Source: Lachnospiraceae bacterium (GTDB lineage: Bacteria; Bacillota; Clostridia; Lachnospirales; Lachnospiraceae). Taken from it: a stretch of DNA of 64,000 nucleotides. The stretch is from contig JAHZFJ010000006.1 of assembly GCA_019421365.1 (NCBI GenBank), positions 66,751 through 130,750 of the forward strand, in the 5' to 3' direction. Below the pieces are notes generated by a model. That model worked only from the letters and a program-made list of their open reading frames with translations. It did not search any database and was not told the origin of the DNA. Shown piece after piece: positions 34,953-43,843 of the stretch; within the stretch, counting starts at the first letter, position 1, and each line of letters begins with the position of its first letter. The translations under genes and the position numbers were made by a program.

Positions 34953-35834
34953 ATGTATTTAGTTATTGGAGCTAATGGTTTTTTAGGTTCATATATTATC
35001 AAAGCAATATTAGAATCTACTAATGAAGATATTATTGCTACATATTCTAATTCTGTAGTGAAAACAAATTCAAACCGTGTTGAATGGATAAAGTTAGATG
35101 TTACTAATGAGTCTGATATTGATAATTTAAATCTGAAGTTAAATAAAAGATCTATAAAAGTGGTTTATTTAGCGGCATATCATAATCCAGATCTAGTAGA
35201 AAAAAATCCTAAAATTGGATGGCATATCAATATAACGTCGTTGTCTAATTTTTTAAATAAGATTGATAATGTTGAATGTTTCTTTTATCCATCCACAGAT
35301 AGTGTTTATGGTGAGAGTCAAGAGATGTATCATTTTAAAGAAGAAGATATTTTGAAGCCTGTCAATAAATATGGTCATCAAAAAATTGCGGCTGAAACTT
35401 TAGTGAGGGAATATGGTTACAATGTTGTTCGATATCCTTTTCTAATTGGACCAAGTCTTTTGGGACATAAAAAACATTTTTATGATAAAATAGTTGAACA
35501 AATACTTGATGGTAAGGAAATGGATATGTTTGCGGATTCTTACCGATCATCTTTAGATTTTGCTACGGCAGCGCAATTACTCGTCGATCTTATTGAAAAT
35601 TATTCAGAAGATATACCTAAAACGCTCAATTTATCTGGCGATGAAGACTTATCTAAATATGATATAGGACTGATGATTGCAAAAAAAATCGGCGTAAATC
35701 AAAATCTAATTAAGTCGATATATTTAACTGATGATAGTGATATATTTTTAGCTCAAAGGGCAAATACGACATTACTTGATAATTTTAAACTAAAAAAAGT
35801 ATTGAATAAAAAAAATATTAGAATTAAGATATAA
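34953..35834 (+). CDS. SDR-type nucleotide-sugar reductase/epimerase
   Basis: 293 residues from the ATG at 34953, which is 7 bases after AGGAGG; an in-frame TTG at 34947 is too close. VIGANGFLGSYI is the cofactor motif, YLAAYHNPD and YPSTDSVYGE surround the active-site Ser/Thr, and YGHQK is the Tyr-x3-Lys pair, all as in RmlD-like 4-ketoreductases. Together with the cupin before it and the dehydratase at 38150 it could complete a GDP-6-deoxy-heptose. It could equally serve a different sugar. Confidence 0.75.
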   Translation: MYLVIGANGFLGSYIIKAILESTNEDIIATYSNSVVKTNSNRVEWIKLDVTNESDIDNLNLKLNKRSIKVVYLAAYHNPDLVEKNPKIGWHINITSLSNFLNKIDNVECFFYPSTDSVYGESQEMYHFKEEDILKPVNKYGHQKIAAETLVREYGYNVVRYPFLIGPSLLGHKKHFYDKIVEQILDGKEMDMFADSYRSSLDFATAAQLLVDLIENYSEDIPKTLNLSGDEDLSKYDIGLMIAKKIGVNQNLIKSIYLTDDSDIFLAQRANTTLLDNFKLKKVLNKKNIRIKI

Positions 35835-35856
35835 AACGATTAGAAAGGACTCACAT

Positions 35857-37137
35857 ATGAAAATTGTTATTATGGCAGGAGGTAAGGGGACAAGAATTAG
35901 CTCAATTGCAAGTGATATACCAAAGCCAATGATTCCTATTAATGGGAATCCAATACTTGAATATGAAATAAATAGCTTAAAGAAGCAAGGGCTTACCGAT
36001 ATAGTTATCGTTGTAGGTCATTTAAAAGAAGTAATAATGGATTATTTTAGAGATGGAAATGAATTTGGAGTTCATATTAGCTATTTTGAAGAAAGCACTC
36101 CATTAGGTACCGCAGGGGCTTTAGCATATCTTAAAAATGAATTAGTTGATGATTTTGTCTTATTGAATGGAGATGTTCTTTTTGATATTGATATTCAGAA
36201 ATTTTACAGGTATCATAAAGAAAAAGGTGGACTGGCTACTATATTAACCCATCCTAATAGTCATCCATATGATAGTTCTTTAGTTGTTACAGATGCAAAT
36301 AATTATGTAATCGACTGGTTAAGCAAAGAGGATGAACGTTTAATATATAAAAATCGTGTAAATGCAGGCGCACATATCCTTTCGCCTGAAGTTATAGACA
36401 TGATTAATTTGGGGCAAAAAGTTGATTTGGATAGAGAAATTTTAAAACCGCTAGTTGCTACTAAGAAGTTAGTAGCTTATGATTCTCCAGAATACATTAA
36501 GGATATGGGAACTCCAGAAAGACTTAAGCTAGTAACAAATGACTTAATAAGTGGAAAAGTTGAAAAAAGAAATCTAAAATTGAAACAAAGAGCGATTTTT
36601 TTAGATCGAGATGGAACAATTAATGAATATAAAAACTTTATTGTGACCCCCGATCAGATTACACTAATGAAACGTGCAGCAGAAGCTATTAAAATGATTA
36701 ATAATAGCGAGTATTTAGCTGTAATAATAACGAATCAACCTGTTATTGCGCGTGGTGACTGTACAGTAGAAGAATTAGAAAAAATTAATAATAAGTTAGA
36801 GACTTTATTGGGGGAAGAAGGAGCATACATTGATGATATTTACTATTGCCCTCATCATCCTGATAAAGGGTTTGAAGGTGAAAGATCAGAGTATAAGATT
36901 AAGTGTAAATGTAGAAAACCAGAACCGGGGATGTTATTAGCAGCGGCAGAACGATATAATATAGATTTATCTAAATCGTATATGATTGGTGATGATGAAA
37001 GAGATGTTAAAGCTGGACAAAATGCTGGCTGCCAATCTATACTGATTAGTGAGAGTAGTAATGCTAATGTAGAAGGTTGTATGTTTTATAGTGATTTATA
37101 TGAAGCTGTTAAAAGTATTATTGGGGAGGTAGAATAA
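35857..37137 (+). CDS. bifunctional heptose-1-P nucleotidyltransferase / heptose bisphosphate phosphatase
   Basis: 426 residues, two enzymes in one chain. Residues about 1-235 are a nucleotidyltransferase (IMAGGKGTRISSIASDIPKPMIPINGNPILEY, NGDVLFD), like HddC, which makes GDP-D-glycero-alpha-D-manno-heptose. Residues about 245-425 are a HAD-type phosphatase like GmhB: FLDRDGTINEY near residue 249, ITNQPVIARG, the zinc-ligand pattern YYCPHHP...CKCRKPEPGM, and MIGDDERDVKAGQNAG. The pair would remove the 7-phosphate of heptose-1,7-bisphosphate and activate the product. Fusion of the two is known in some genomes but is less common than separate genes. It ends one base before the kinase gene, so these are translationally linked. 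Confidence 0.85.
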   Translation: MKIVIMAGGKGTRISSIASDIPKPMIPINGNPILEYEINSLKKQGLTDIVIVVGHLKEVIMDYFRDGNEFGVHISYFEESTPLGTAGALAYLKNELVDDFVLLNGDVLFDIDIQKFYRYHKEKGGLATILTHPNSHPYDSSLVVTDANNYVIDWLSKEDERLIYKNRVNAGAHILSPEVIDMINLGQKVDLDREILKPLVATKKLVAYDSPEYIKDMGTPERLKLVTNDLISGKVEKRNLKLKQRAIFLDRDGTINEYKNFIVTPDQITLMKRAAEAIKMINNSEYLAVIITNQPVIARGDCTVEELEKINNKLETLLGEEGAYIDDIYYCPHHPDKGFEGERSEYKIKCKCRKPEPGMLLAAAERYNIDLSKSYMIGDDERDVKAGQNAGCQSILISESSNANVEGCMFYSDLYEAVKSIIGEVE

Positions 37138-38136
37138 ATGGTTATTACACAAACACCGTTCCGCATGTCATTTTTTGGAGGTGGAACTGATTACCCTGGT
37201 TTTTATAATGAATATGGTGGTAGTGTTATTTCCACTACTTTTGATAAATATTGTATTGTAACTGTTGATCATTTACCAAGATTCTTTGAATATAGTAATC
37301 AGATTACATATAGTATTATTGAAAGAACAAAAACCGTTGACGAAATAAAGCATCCCGCTGTCAGAGAAGCTATGAAATATATGAATATGCAAGAAATTAG
37401 AATGGACTATGCAGCAGATTTACCAGCGAGGTCTGGATTGGGTACAAGTAGTTCGTTTGCTGTTGGAATGCTTAATGCATTTTATGCATTAAAAGGTAAG
37501 TATGTTGATAAAATGCAGCTTGCTAAAGATGCCATTTATGTTGAACGTGTTTTATGTAATGAGAGTGGTGGTGTACAAGATCAAATAGCAGCTGCATTTG
37601 GTGGTCTGAATAGAATTAAGTTTTCTAGTGATGGATTTAGTGTAAATCCAATTATTATATCAAATTCAAGAAAAAGAGCATTAAATAATAATCTAATGTT
37701 ATTCTTCACTGGATTTTCCAGATTCTCAAGTTCTATAGCTAAAGAACAAGAGAAAGCAACCAAGGATAAGGTTCGAGAATTAAAGGAAATGTTATCACTG
37801 GTAGATGATGCCGAGTGTATACTAACTTCAGAAAATGATCTTAATGATTTTGGTAGATTATTAGATTATACATGGAAATTAAAACGAGGAATTACCACAG
37901 ATATATCTAACGATACTATTGATATATGGTATGATAAAGCAATAAAAGCTGGGGCACTAGGGGGTAAATTATTAGGAGCTGGTGGTGGAGGTTTTCTATT
38001 GTTTTATGTTGAAGAAGACAAACAGGAAGCTGTTAAAAATGCACTAGACAATTTGCTTTATGTTCCATTTGAATTCGAAAACAATGGTACTCGCATCATG
38101 TACTATAAGGCAGAAGATTATAAATTATATAAATAG
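37138..38136 (+). CDS. hddA: D-glycero-alpha-D-manno-heptose-7-phosphate kinase
   Basis: 332 residues, GHMP kinase family. TPFRMSFFGGGTDYPGFY at the N-terminus, the ATP-binding DLPARSGLGTSSSFAVGMLNA, and GALGGKLLGAGGGGFLLFY at the C-terminus match HddA-type kinases. It phosphorylates C-1 of heptose-7-phosphate. Starts directly at the end of the bifunctional gene with GGAGG upstream, and is followed by the dehydratase and, after a short gap, the isomerase. The set mirrors the GDP-heptose pathway worked out for the S-layer glycan of Aneurinibacillus thermoaerophilus. Confidence 0.85.
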   Translation: MVITQTPFRMSFFGGGTDYPGFYNEYGGSVISTTFDKYCIVTVDHLPRFFEYSNQITYSIIERTKTVDEIKHPAVREAMKYMNMQEIRMDYAADLPARSGLGTSSSFAVGMLNAFYALKGKYVDKMQLAKDAIYVERVLCNESGGVQDQIAAAFGGLNRIKFSSDGFSVNPIIISNSRKRALNNNLMLFFTGFSRFSSSIAKEQEKATKDKVRELKEMLSLVDDAECILTSENDLNDFGRLLDYTWKLKRGITTDISNDTIDIWYDKAIKAGALGGKLLGAGGGGFLLFYVEEDKQEAVKNALDNLLYVPFEFENNGTRIMYYKAEDYKLYK

Positions 38137-38149
38137 GAGAGAAGATAAA

Positions 38150-39184
38150 ATGAGTAAAAAGGCATTAATTACAGGTGTAACAGGTATGGTAGGATCACAT
38201 TTATGTGATTTTTTAATTGATAATACAGATTGGGATATTTATGGTGTATGCCGTTGGAGAAGTCCATTAGATAATGTAGAACATTTATTAGATAGGGCGA
38301 ATAAGAAGGATAGATTATACTTTGAATATGCTGACCTAAATGATCAAGTGTCATTAATAACAGTAATTCAAAACGTAAAACCAGATTATATATTTCATTT
38401 AGCAGCTCAAAGCTATCCTGTAACTAGTTTTACAGCGCCAATTGATACATTAAATACAAACATATTAGGAACATGCAGACTTATGGAAGCTATACATCTT
38501 CAAATGGTACATGATAATTCTTATAACCCTATTGTTCATGTTTGTGCATCATCAGAAGTATTTGGGAAGATACCAGCTGATAAAAAGCCAGCTGATGGAA
38601 TTAATGAAGAGTGTCCATTTCATCCAGCATCACCATATGCAATTTCTAAAGTGGGTACAGACTTATTAGGTCGATACTATGCTGAAGCATATGGAATTAC
38701 AACAATGACTACACGTATGTTTACTCATACTGGTCCTAGAAGGGGTGATGTGTTCCATGAATCAACCTTTGCAAAGCAAATTGCAATGATAGAAGCTGGA
38801 ATTATTGAACCAGAAGTTAAAGTAGGTAATTTGGATTCTCTTCGTACTTATGCAGATGTTAGGGATGCAGTTAGGGCCTATTATATGTTAGTAACAGTTA
38901 ATCCAATTGCAGGTGAATACTATAATATCGGTGGTTCTTATACTTGTACAGTAGGTGATACATTACACACATTAATAAATTTATCAACAATGAAAGATAA
39001 AATTAAAGTTGTAACTGATCCTGATAGATTACGACCTATTGATGCTGATTTACAAATACCAGATTGCAGTAAATTTAAGAATCATACAGGTTGGGAACCA
39101 GTAGTTGCTTATGAGAAAACAATGGAAGATTTACTTAATTATTGGAGAGATAAGGTGAAAAACGGCAAATTTTTAACACGATAA
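38150..39184 (+). CDS. GDP-sugar 4,6-dehydratase (GMD/DmhA-like)
   Basis: 344 residues from the ATG at 38150 (AGGAG site); an upstream in-frame ATG at 38060 lies inside hddA. The start KKALITGVTGMVGSHLCDFL, HLAAQSYPVTSF, CASSEVFG and SPYAISKVGTDLLGRYYAEAYG (Tyr-x3-Lys) mark a GDP-mannose 4,6-dehydratase relative. Because all other genes around it make GDP-manno-heptose, GDP-heptose is the probable substrate, as in DmhA of Yersinia and its Campylobacter counterparts, giving a 4-keto-6-deoxy-heptose. GDP-mannose itself cannot be excluded. Confidence 0.85.
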   Translation: MSKKALITGVTGMVGSHLCDFLIDNTDWDIYGVCRWRSPLDNVEHLLDRANKKDRLYFEYADLNDQVSLITVIQNVKPDYIFHLAAQSYPVTSFTAPIDTLNTNILGTCRLMEAIHLQMVHDNSYNPIVHVCASSEVFGKIPADKKPADGINEECPFHPASPYAISKVGTDLLGRYYAEAYGITTMTTRMFTHTGPRRGDVFHESTFAKQIAMIEAGIIEPEVKVGNLDSLRTYADVRDAVRAYYMLVTVNPIAGEYYNIGGSYTCTVGDTLHTLINLSTMKDKIKVVTDPDRLRPIDADLQIPDCSKFKNHTGWEPVVAYEKTMEDLLNYWRDKVKNGKFLTR

Positions 39185-39199
39185 TTGGAATGACACATT

Positions 39200-39243
39200 G
39201 AGATACCGAATCTTTCAGGACAAAATGAAGGATTTGGTATCTC
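39200..39243 (+). terminator. hairpin between dehydratase and isomerase genes
   Basis: A long imperfect stem (39200-39214 with 39228-39243) lies in the 130-base gap, without a proper T run. It may weaken read-through within the operon or only mark a gene-exchange junction. Confidence 0.4.
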
Positions 39244-39314
39244 TTGATTGATTTAAATATACTTGAAGCTACTGTTATAGTATTTGATATATTTCATAAT
39301 GAAAGGATTAAGAG

Positions 39315-39959
39315 ATGAAAAAGGAAACAAGTGATGTAATAAATAATTACATATATAAATATGATTTTTTTACAGAAATAAAAGAACAGGTTCTTGAGGC
39401 CTTTGACATATTAATTAATTGTTATTTATCAGGTAATAAACTACTCGTTTGTGGGAATGGTGGTAGTAATTCTGATGCGGATCATATAGTTGGTGAACTG
39501 TTAAAAGGCTTTACAAAAAGACGTGTACTTGATGAGAATACTCAACAAGCTCTTAAGGTGTGGGGAGAGAATGGTGAGTACTTAGCAGGGGTTCTACAAG
39601 GTTCGTTACCAGCTATTAATCTAGGTGGACAGGCATCTATCATGACTGCTATAATTAATGATATCGGTGGCAATGAAGTTTATGCCCAACAATTACTTGG
39701 ATTAGGAAAAAGTGGAGATGTGCTTTTAGGAATTAGTACTTCGGGAAATTCTAAAAATATATTAAATGCAGGAATAATAGCTAAAGTGCTTGGAATAAAG
39801 ACAATCGCATTAACTGGTGAAGGCGGAGGAGAAATGGCTAATTTATTTGATTGCAAAATATGTGTTCCTTCGATGCGAACTTCGTATATTCAGGATATGC
39901 ATACGCCTGTCTACCATTGTTTATGTGAAATGATAGAAACCGAATACTGGGATATATAA
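39315..39959 (+). CDS. gmhA: sedoheptulose-7-phosphate isomerase
   Basis: 214 residues, SIS fold. CGNGGSNSDADHIVGELLKGF, SIMTAIINDIGGNEVYAQQLLGLGKSGDVLLGISTSGNSKNIL and MHTPVYHCLCEMIE are GmhA hallmarks. It converts sedoheptulose-7-phosphate to D-glycero-D-manno-heptose-7-phosphate, the entry step to the GDP-heptose route encoded just upstream. There is a short insertion around residues 75-105 (VWGENGEYLAGVLQGSLPAI) seen also in other Firmicute and Campylobacter versions. AAAGGA site. Confidence 0.88.
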   Translation: MKKETSDVINNYIYKYDFFTEIKEQVLEAFDILINCYLSGNKLLVCGNGGSNSDADHIVGELLKGFTKRRVLDENTQQALKVWGENGEYLAGVLQGSLPAINLGGQASIMTAIINDIGGNEVYAQQLLGLGKSGDVLLGISTSGNSKNILNAGIIAKVLGIKTIALTGEGGGEMANLFDCKICVPSMRTSYIQDMHTPVYHCLCEMIETEYWDI

Positions 39960-39989
39960 CATTGCTATATTTATTGAAAGGATAAGGTT

Positions 39990-42665
39990 ATGATAAGTCA
40001 GATAATTGAAAGTGATAAATGTACTGGTTGTTCTGCATGCCTTAATGTTTGTGAATGCGATGCTATCACTATGAGAGAAGATAATATGGGGTTTTTAAGA
40101 CCTAATATAGATGCTAGTAGATGTATTGAATGTAATAGATGTAAGGAGTTATGCCCAGTAATAAATCCTAAATATAGTAATAATATAAAACCTAAGTGCT
40201 ATGCAGTAATGGCAGAAGATAAGATAAGGGAGAAGAGTTCAAGTGGTGGTATTTTTACTGTTTTAGCAGAAAATATACTAAGTAATGATGGTATTGTTTG
40301 CGGTGCTAGTCTTAATAAGGACCTTAGTGTAAGTCATATATGTATAGATAAATTACAGGATTTGCATAAATTACAGAAGAGTAAGTATATGCAGAGTATA
40401 GTAAGTGGAGTTTATACTGAGATAAAGAATTATTTAGAGTTGGGGAAAAATGTTTTATTTGTTGGTTGTCCTTGTCAGGTAGCTGGGCTAAAGAATTATT
40501 TGGAAAAAGATTATACAAACCTACTAACAGTAGATCTGTTTTGCCATGGAGTGGCTTCATATAAGATGTTTAAGGAATCTATGAATGAAAACTATCCAGT
40601 AGAGAAAATAACTAATCTTAGTTTTCGGAATAAGGATTTAGGTTGGAATTATAATGAGAAATTAGATAGATGGGCTACGAGTGCGCAACTACTTAAATTT
40701 CAAATTGAAGATAAGGAATATTTGGTGGATTTAGAAGATTCTATGTATGAAGTAGGATTTCACCAGAATATATCACTTCAAGAAGCTTGCTATAACTGTA
40801 CATTTAGTACATTTCCGAGACAGGGTGATATATCATTGGGGGATTATTGGGGGATTGAAAATTATGACCCTAATCTAACAGATAATTTAGGAACTAGTTT
40901 AGTAACATTGAATAATGAAAAAGGAACTAGAATTTTTAAAGAATGTTTGGATAACTTTGTAGTATGCAAAGAAACTCCAATGGAATCTATATGCAACAGA
41001 GCTAGTTCAGAGTTAACTAAAAATCCCGTAAGAGATAGGTTTTTATCATTATATAAATTAAACTCATTTAATAAATCAATTAGGATGAGTAGAGATGATA
41101 TATATGATATAGGAATAGTGGGCTTATGGTTTGTAAAGAATCATGGTTCACAACTAACGTATTTTGCATTATATCATGTCATTAAAAGTTTGGGATTATC
41201 ACCACTATTGATAAGTCAACCTATGACATCTGTATGGAAACCAGAGACTGAACCAGTTCAATTTTTTAGTAATCCTTATGAACAAAGCGAGATTTCAAAA
41301 ATTTATTTTGATAAATATGCAATGAGAGAATTAAATGATAAATGTGATAGATTTTTGCTGGGTTCAGATCAATTATGGAATATGGGCGTTTATAATATTA
41401 CCGGAAGATATGCATCTATGGAATGGGTTATGGCTAATAAGTATAAGATAGCGTATGCAGCCTCATTCGGACATGATACAGCATTGGGATCAGATAAAGA
41501 TAATGCTGAGTTAGCATATTATCTTAAAAAATTTGACGCAATTTCTGTAAGAGAAGAAAATGCGGTTAAATTAGCTTATGATAAATACGGAATTGAAACA
41601 GAGTGTGTGCTTGATCCAATCTTTTTATGTGACAGAGTAGAGTTTGATAAGTTAGCTGAAAAGGGAATAGAACGAATACCTAAGGATAACTTCATGTTTG
41701 CATATATTTTAGATCCCAATGAAGATAAGCAAGCGGCAATTTTAAAGATATCCAATGATTATGGATATCAGATAAGAGTTGCAATTGATGGTTGTAACGA
41801 TGCAAAAGAATCTAAAAAGTACTGGTCATTGGAGGTAATGGAAGAAGTATATAATGAAGAATGGCTTGCCATGATAAAAAATGCAGAAGTTGTAATTACA
41901 GATTCATTTCATGGAATGTGCTTTGCTATACTTTATCATAAACCTTTTATTGCAATTGTAAATAATAAAAGAGGTTACGAAAGGTTTCGCTCATTTGTTT
42001 CTTTAGTACATTTAGAAAAATGTCTAGCAACTAATTCACAAGACATAGTTAACGGTAAGGTCAAGTTAAATAAAATAAATTATAATGAAGTAGATACTAT
42101 AATAAATAATGAAAAATTAAAGTCATTGAAATGGTTGAAAAATGCCATTTTTAGCAAGGATTCAACAAAAAAAGAACTGGATACGTTTGACATTGTTGAT
42201 TCGAGATGCAGTAATATTGATATGAAATATAGTGAAGAATTTTCTAAGCTAGTCAATGAAAAGAATGCTGAAATTAATAGTATTTATGAATATATGAAAA
42301 TAATGGAAATTAATTCTGGCCATCAAAAACAAGAATTATTAAATAAAATTGCTAGCTTAAATACAGAACTAACTGAATCAAAGCAAATGATAGATAACTT
42401 ACAACAGGAATTGAGAAACAGAATCCTCACTGAGGATGAAGTAATTGATTATTTACGGAAGAATTTGGAACAAATTAATGACTTCATTACAAATAATCGA
42501 GAGAGTATTGAACGGCAAACGAAAAAACTATATGATTCAAACTTTAAAAGATTTTGGCTTTATATTCCTAAAAAATTATTTAATATAGGCAAGTGTATAA
42601 GAAACATAGGGATTGCAAATACGATAAAGTTAGTGATAGATAAAAAGATTATGAGAAAAAAATAG
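39990..42665 (+). CDS. 4Fe-4S / FrhB-like protein fused to polysaccharide pyruvyl transferase
   Basis: 891 residues. Residues about 5-60 hold two ferredoxin-type clusters (CTGCSACLNVCECDAI and CIECNRCKELCPVI). About 65-350 is an F420 hydrogenase/dehydrogenase beta-subunit-like domain (SSSGGIFTVLAENIL, GCPCQVAGLKNYL, CHGVASYKMF, RQGDISLGDYWGI). About 365-720 is a polysaccharide pyruvyl transferase domain (IGIVGLWFVKNHGSQLTYFALYHVIKSLG, LGSDQLWNMGVY, AASFGHD, SVREENAVKL, DPIFLCDR, ITDSFHGMCFAILYHKPFI). The last 150 residues (about 750-850) are a predicted coiled coil. Pyruvyl transferases add ketal pyruvate from PEP to sugars; such Fe-S/FrhB fusions occur in clostridial and Bacteroides glycan loci but the redox role is not known to me. 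Cytoplasmic. Confidence 0.8.
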   Translation: MISQIIESDKCTGCSACLNVCECDAITMREDNMGFLRPNIDASRCIECNRCKELCPVINPKYSNNIKPKCYAVMAEDKIREKSSSGGIFTVLAENILSNDGIVCGASLNKDLSVSHICIDKLQDLHKLQKSKYMQSIVSGVYTEIKNYLELGKNVLFVGCPCQVAGLKNYLEKDYTNLLTVDLFCHGVASYKMFKESMNENYPVEKITNLSFRNKDLGWNYNEKLDRWATSAQLLKFQIEDKEYLVDLEDSMYEVGFHQNISLQEACYNCTFSTFPRQGDISLGDYWGIENYDPNLTDNLGTSLVTLNNEKGTRIFKECLDNFVVCKETPMESICNRASSELTKNPVRDRFLSLYKLNSFNKSIRMSRDDIYDIGIVGLWFVKNHGSQLTYFALYHVIKSLGLSPLLISQPMTSVWKPETEPVQFFSNPYEQSEISKIYFDKYAMRELNDKCDRFLLGSDQLWNMGVYNITGRYASMEWVMANKYKIAYAASFGHDTALGSDKDNAELAYYLKKFDAISVREENAVKLAYDKYGIETECVLDPIFLCDRVEFDKLAEKGIERIPKDNFMFAYILDPNEDKQAAILKISNDYGYQIRVAIDGCNDAKESKKYWSLEVMEEVYNEEWLAMIKNAEVVITDSFHGMCFAILYHKPFIAIVNNKRGYERFRSFVSLVHLEKCLATNSQDIVNGKVKLNKINYNEVDTIINNEKLKSLKWLKNAIFSKDSTKKELDTFDIVDSRCSNIDMKYSEEFSKLVNEKNAEINSIYEYMKIMEINSGHQKQELLNKIASLNTELTESKQMIDNLQQELRNRILTEDEVIDYLRKNLEQINDFITNNRESIERQTKKLYDSNFKRFWLYIPKKLFNIGKCIRNIGIANTIKLVIDKKIMRKK

Positions 42666-42707
42666 AATTCAAATTAATAGCGTTGTAATTTAGAAAGTGA
42701 GCTTAGC

Positions 42708-43796
42708 ATGCAAACAAATAAAAAATCATGGATAGACTATATTCGTTTTATTGCCGTCTTTCTTGTTTTGGATGCACATTTAATTTCGGCTGGATCATGT
42801 GCATTGTCTATTCCTTCGGTAATAGCAGAAAGTAATAGTGTTAACTTACCTATTATTCCAATAGAAACACATAAACTATGGGTGTTGGATACTTTTTTTG
42901 TGAATAATTTTAATACTCAAACAGCTTCAGTTGGTGTAGTATTATTTCTATTACTTACGGGATATCTATCAGTTACATCTAGAGAAAAAGGCACTGGAAG
43001 AGATTTTTTGATTAAAAGATTAATTAGATTATATCCGACATTAATTTTTGCTATATTTTTATCGGGAATTGTATTATTTCTACATCAGGGAATTGGATAT
43101 AGTATATTGAATTATGCGTCTACAGCATTATTAATATATCCTATATTGGAATATTCTCCAACAATAGGAGTTGTATGGGTTCTGTGTATTGAAATGTTAT
43201 TTTATATAATATTAGCACATATAAAACGTATTAATATCAAGAATATAATAATACTAAGCTTACTAGTTTATCTACTCATATTATGCCAATATGAAAGTAA
43301 TAGTTCTTTATTAGCTGTATTGATTTATTATCTCAAATTTATACCTATAATATTAATCGGAGTAACTATTAAATGTTGTGAAAAATACAGTTCCAAGAAA
43401 AAGTATTTATATATTGTATTATCTTCTTTATTAGGTTGGGGGGCAATAAAATCTTGCAGTTATGTTATAGCTGATGAATCAACATATACACATATAGAAA
43501 CCTATGTGGTTGCTTTAATTATATTTTTTAGCTGTCAGATTTTAAGTAGGCTAAGAGTATTAAATAAAACACCAAAATTTATTACATTTATCAATAATAT
43601 AAGTTTTCAAATATATTTATTGCAACTGAATATTGGAATGGCATTTATGTATTATTTGAAATGTAATGTAACTAATAATTCTTATATAATAGTTTTATTT
43701 TCAGTCGGATTAATTATTATTGTCTCTGCATTTGTTTATTACTTCATTGAAATTCCTATTCATAAAAAATTAGGGACGTTACAAAAAAATATTTAG
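42708..43796 (+). CDS. membrane acyltransferase (acyltransferase 3 family)
   Basis: 362 residues with about ten membrane spans. SWIDYIRFIAVFLVLDAHLISA at the N-terminus fits the family's R-x10-H pattern (Arg near 13, His near 24), and LIKRLIRLYPTLIFAIFLSG follows. Members O-acetylate or otherwise acylate sugars on the outer face of the membrane, using acyl donors from inside. It is the final glycan-modifying gene before glf. Ribosome binding site is weak (GTGAG). Confidence 0.82.
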   Translation: MQTNKKSWIDYIRFIAVFLVLDAHLISAGSCALSIPSVIAESNSVNLPIIPIETHKLWVLDTFFVNNFNTQTASVGVVLFLLLTGYLSVTSREKGTGRDFLIKRLIRLYPTLIFAIFLSGIVLFLHQGIGYSILNYASTALLIYPILEYSPTIGVVWVLCIEMLFYIILAHIKRINIKNIIILSLLVYLLILCQYESNSSLLAVLIYYLKFIPIILIGVTIKCCEKYSSKKKYLYIVLSSLLGWGAIKSCSYVIADESTYTHIETYVVALIIFFSCQILSRLRVLNKTPKFITFINNISFQIYLLQLNIGMAFMYYLKCNVTNNSYIIVLFSVGLIIIVSAFVYYFIEIPIHKKLGTLQKNI

Positions 43797-43843
43797 GAAA
43801 TGATGAAATATTATAAATATATATTAAGAAAGAGAAGTGTATC

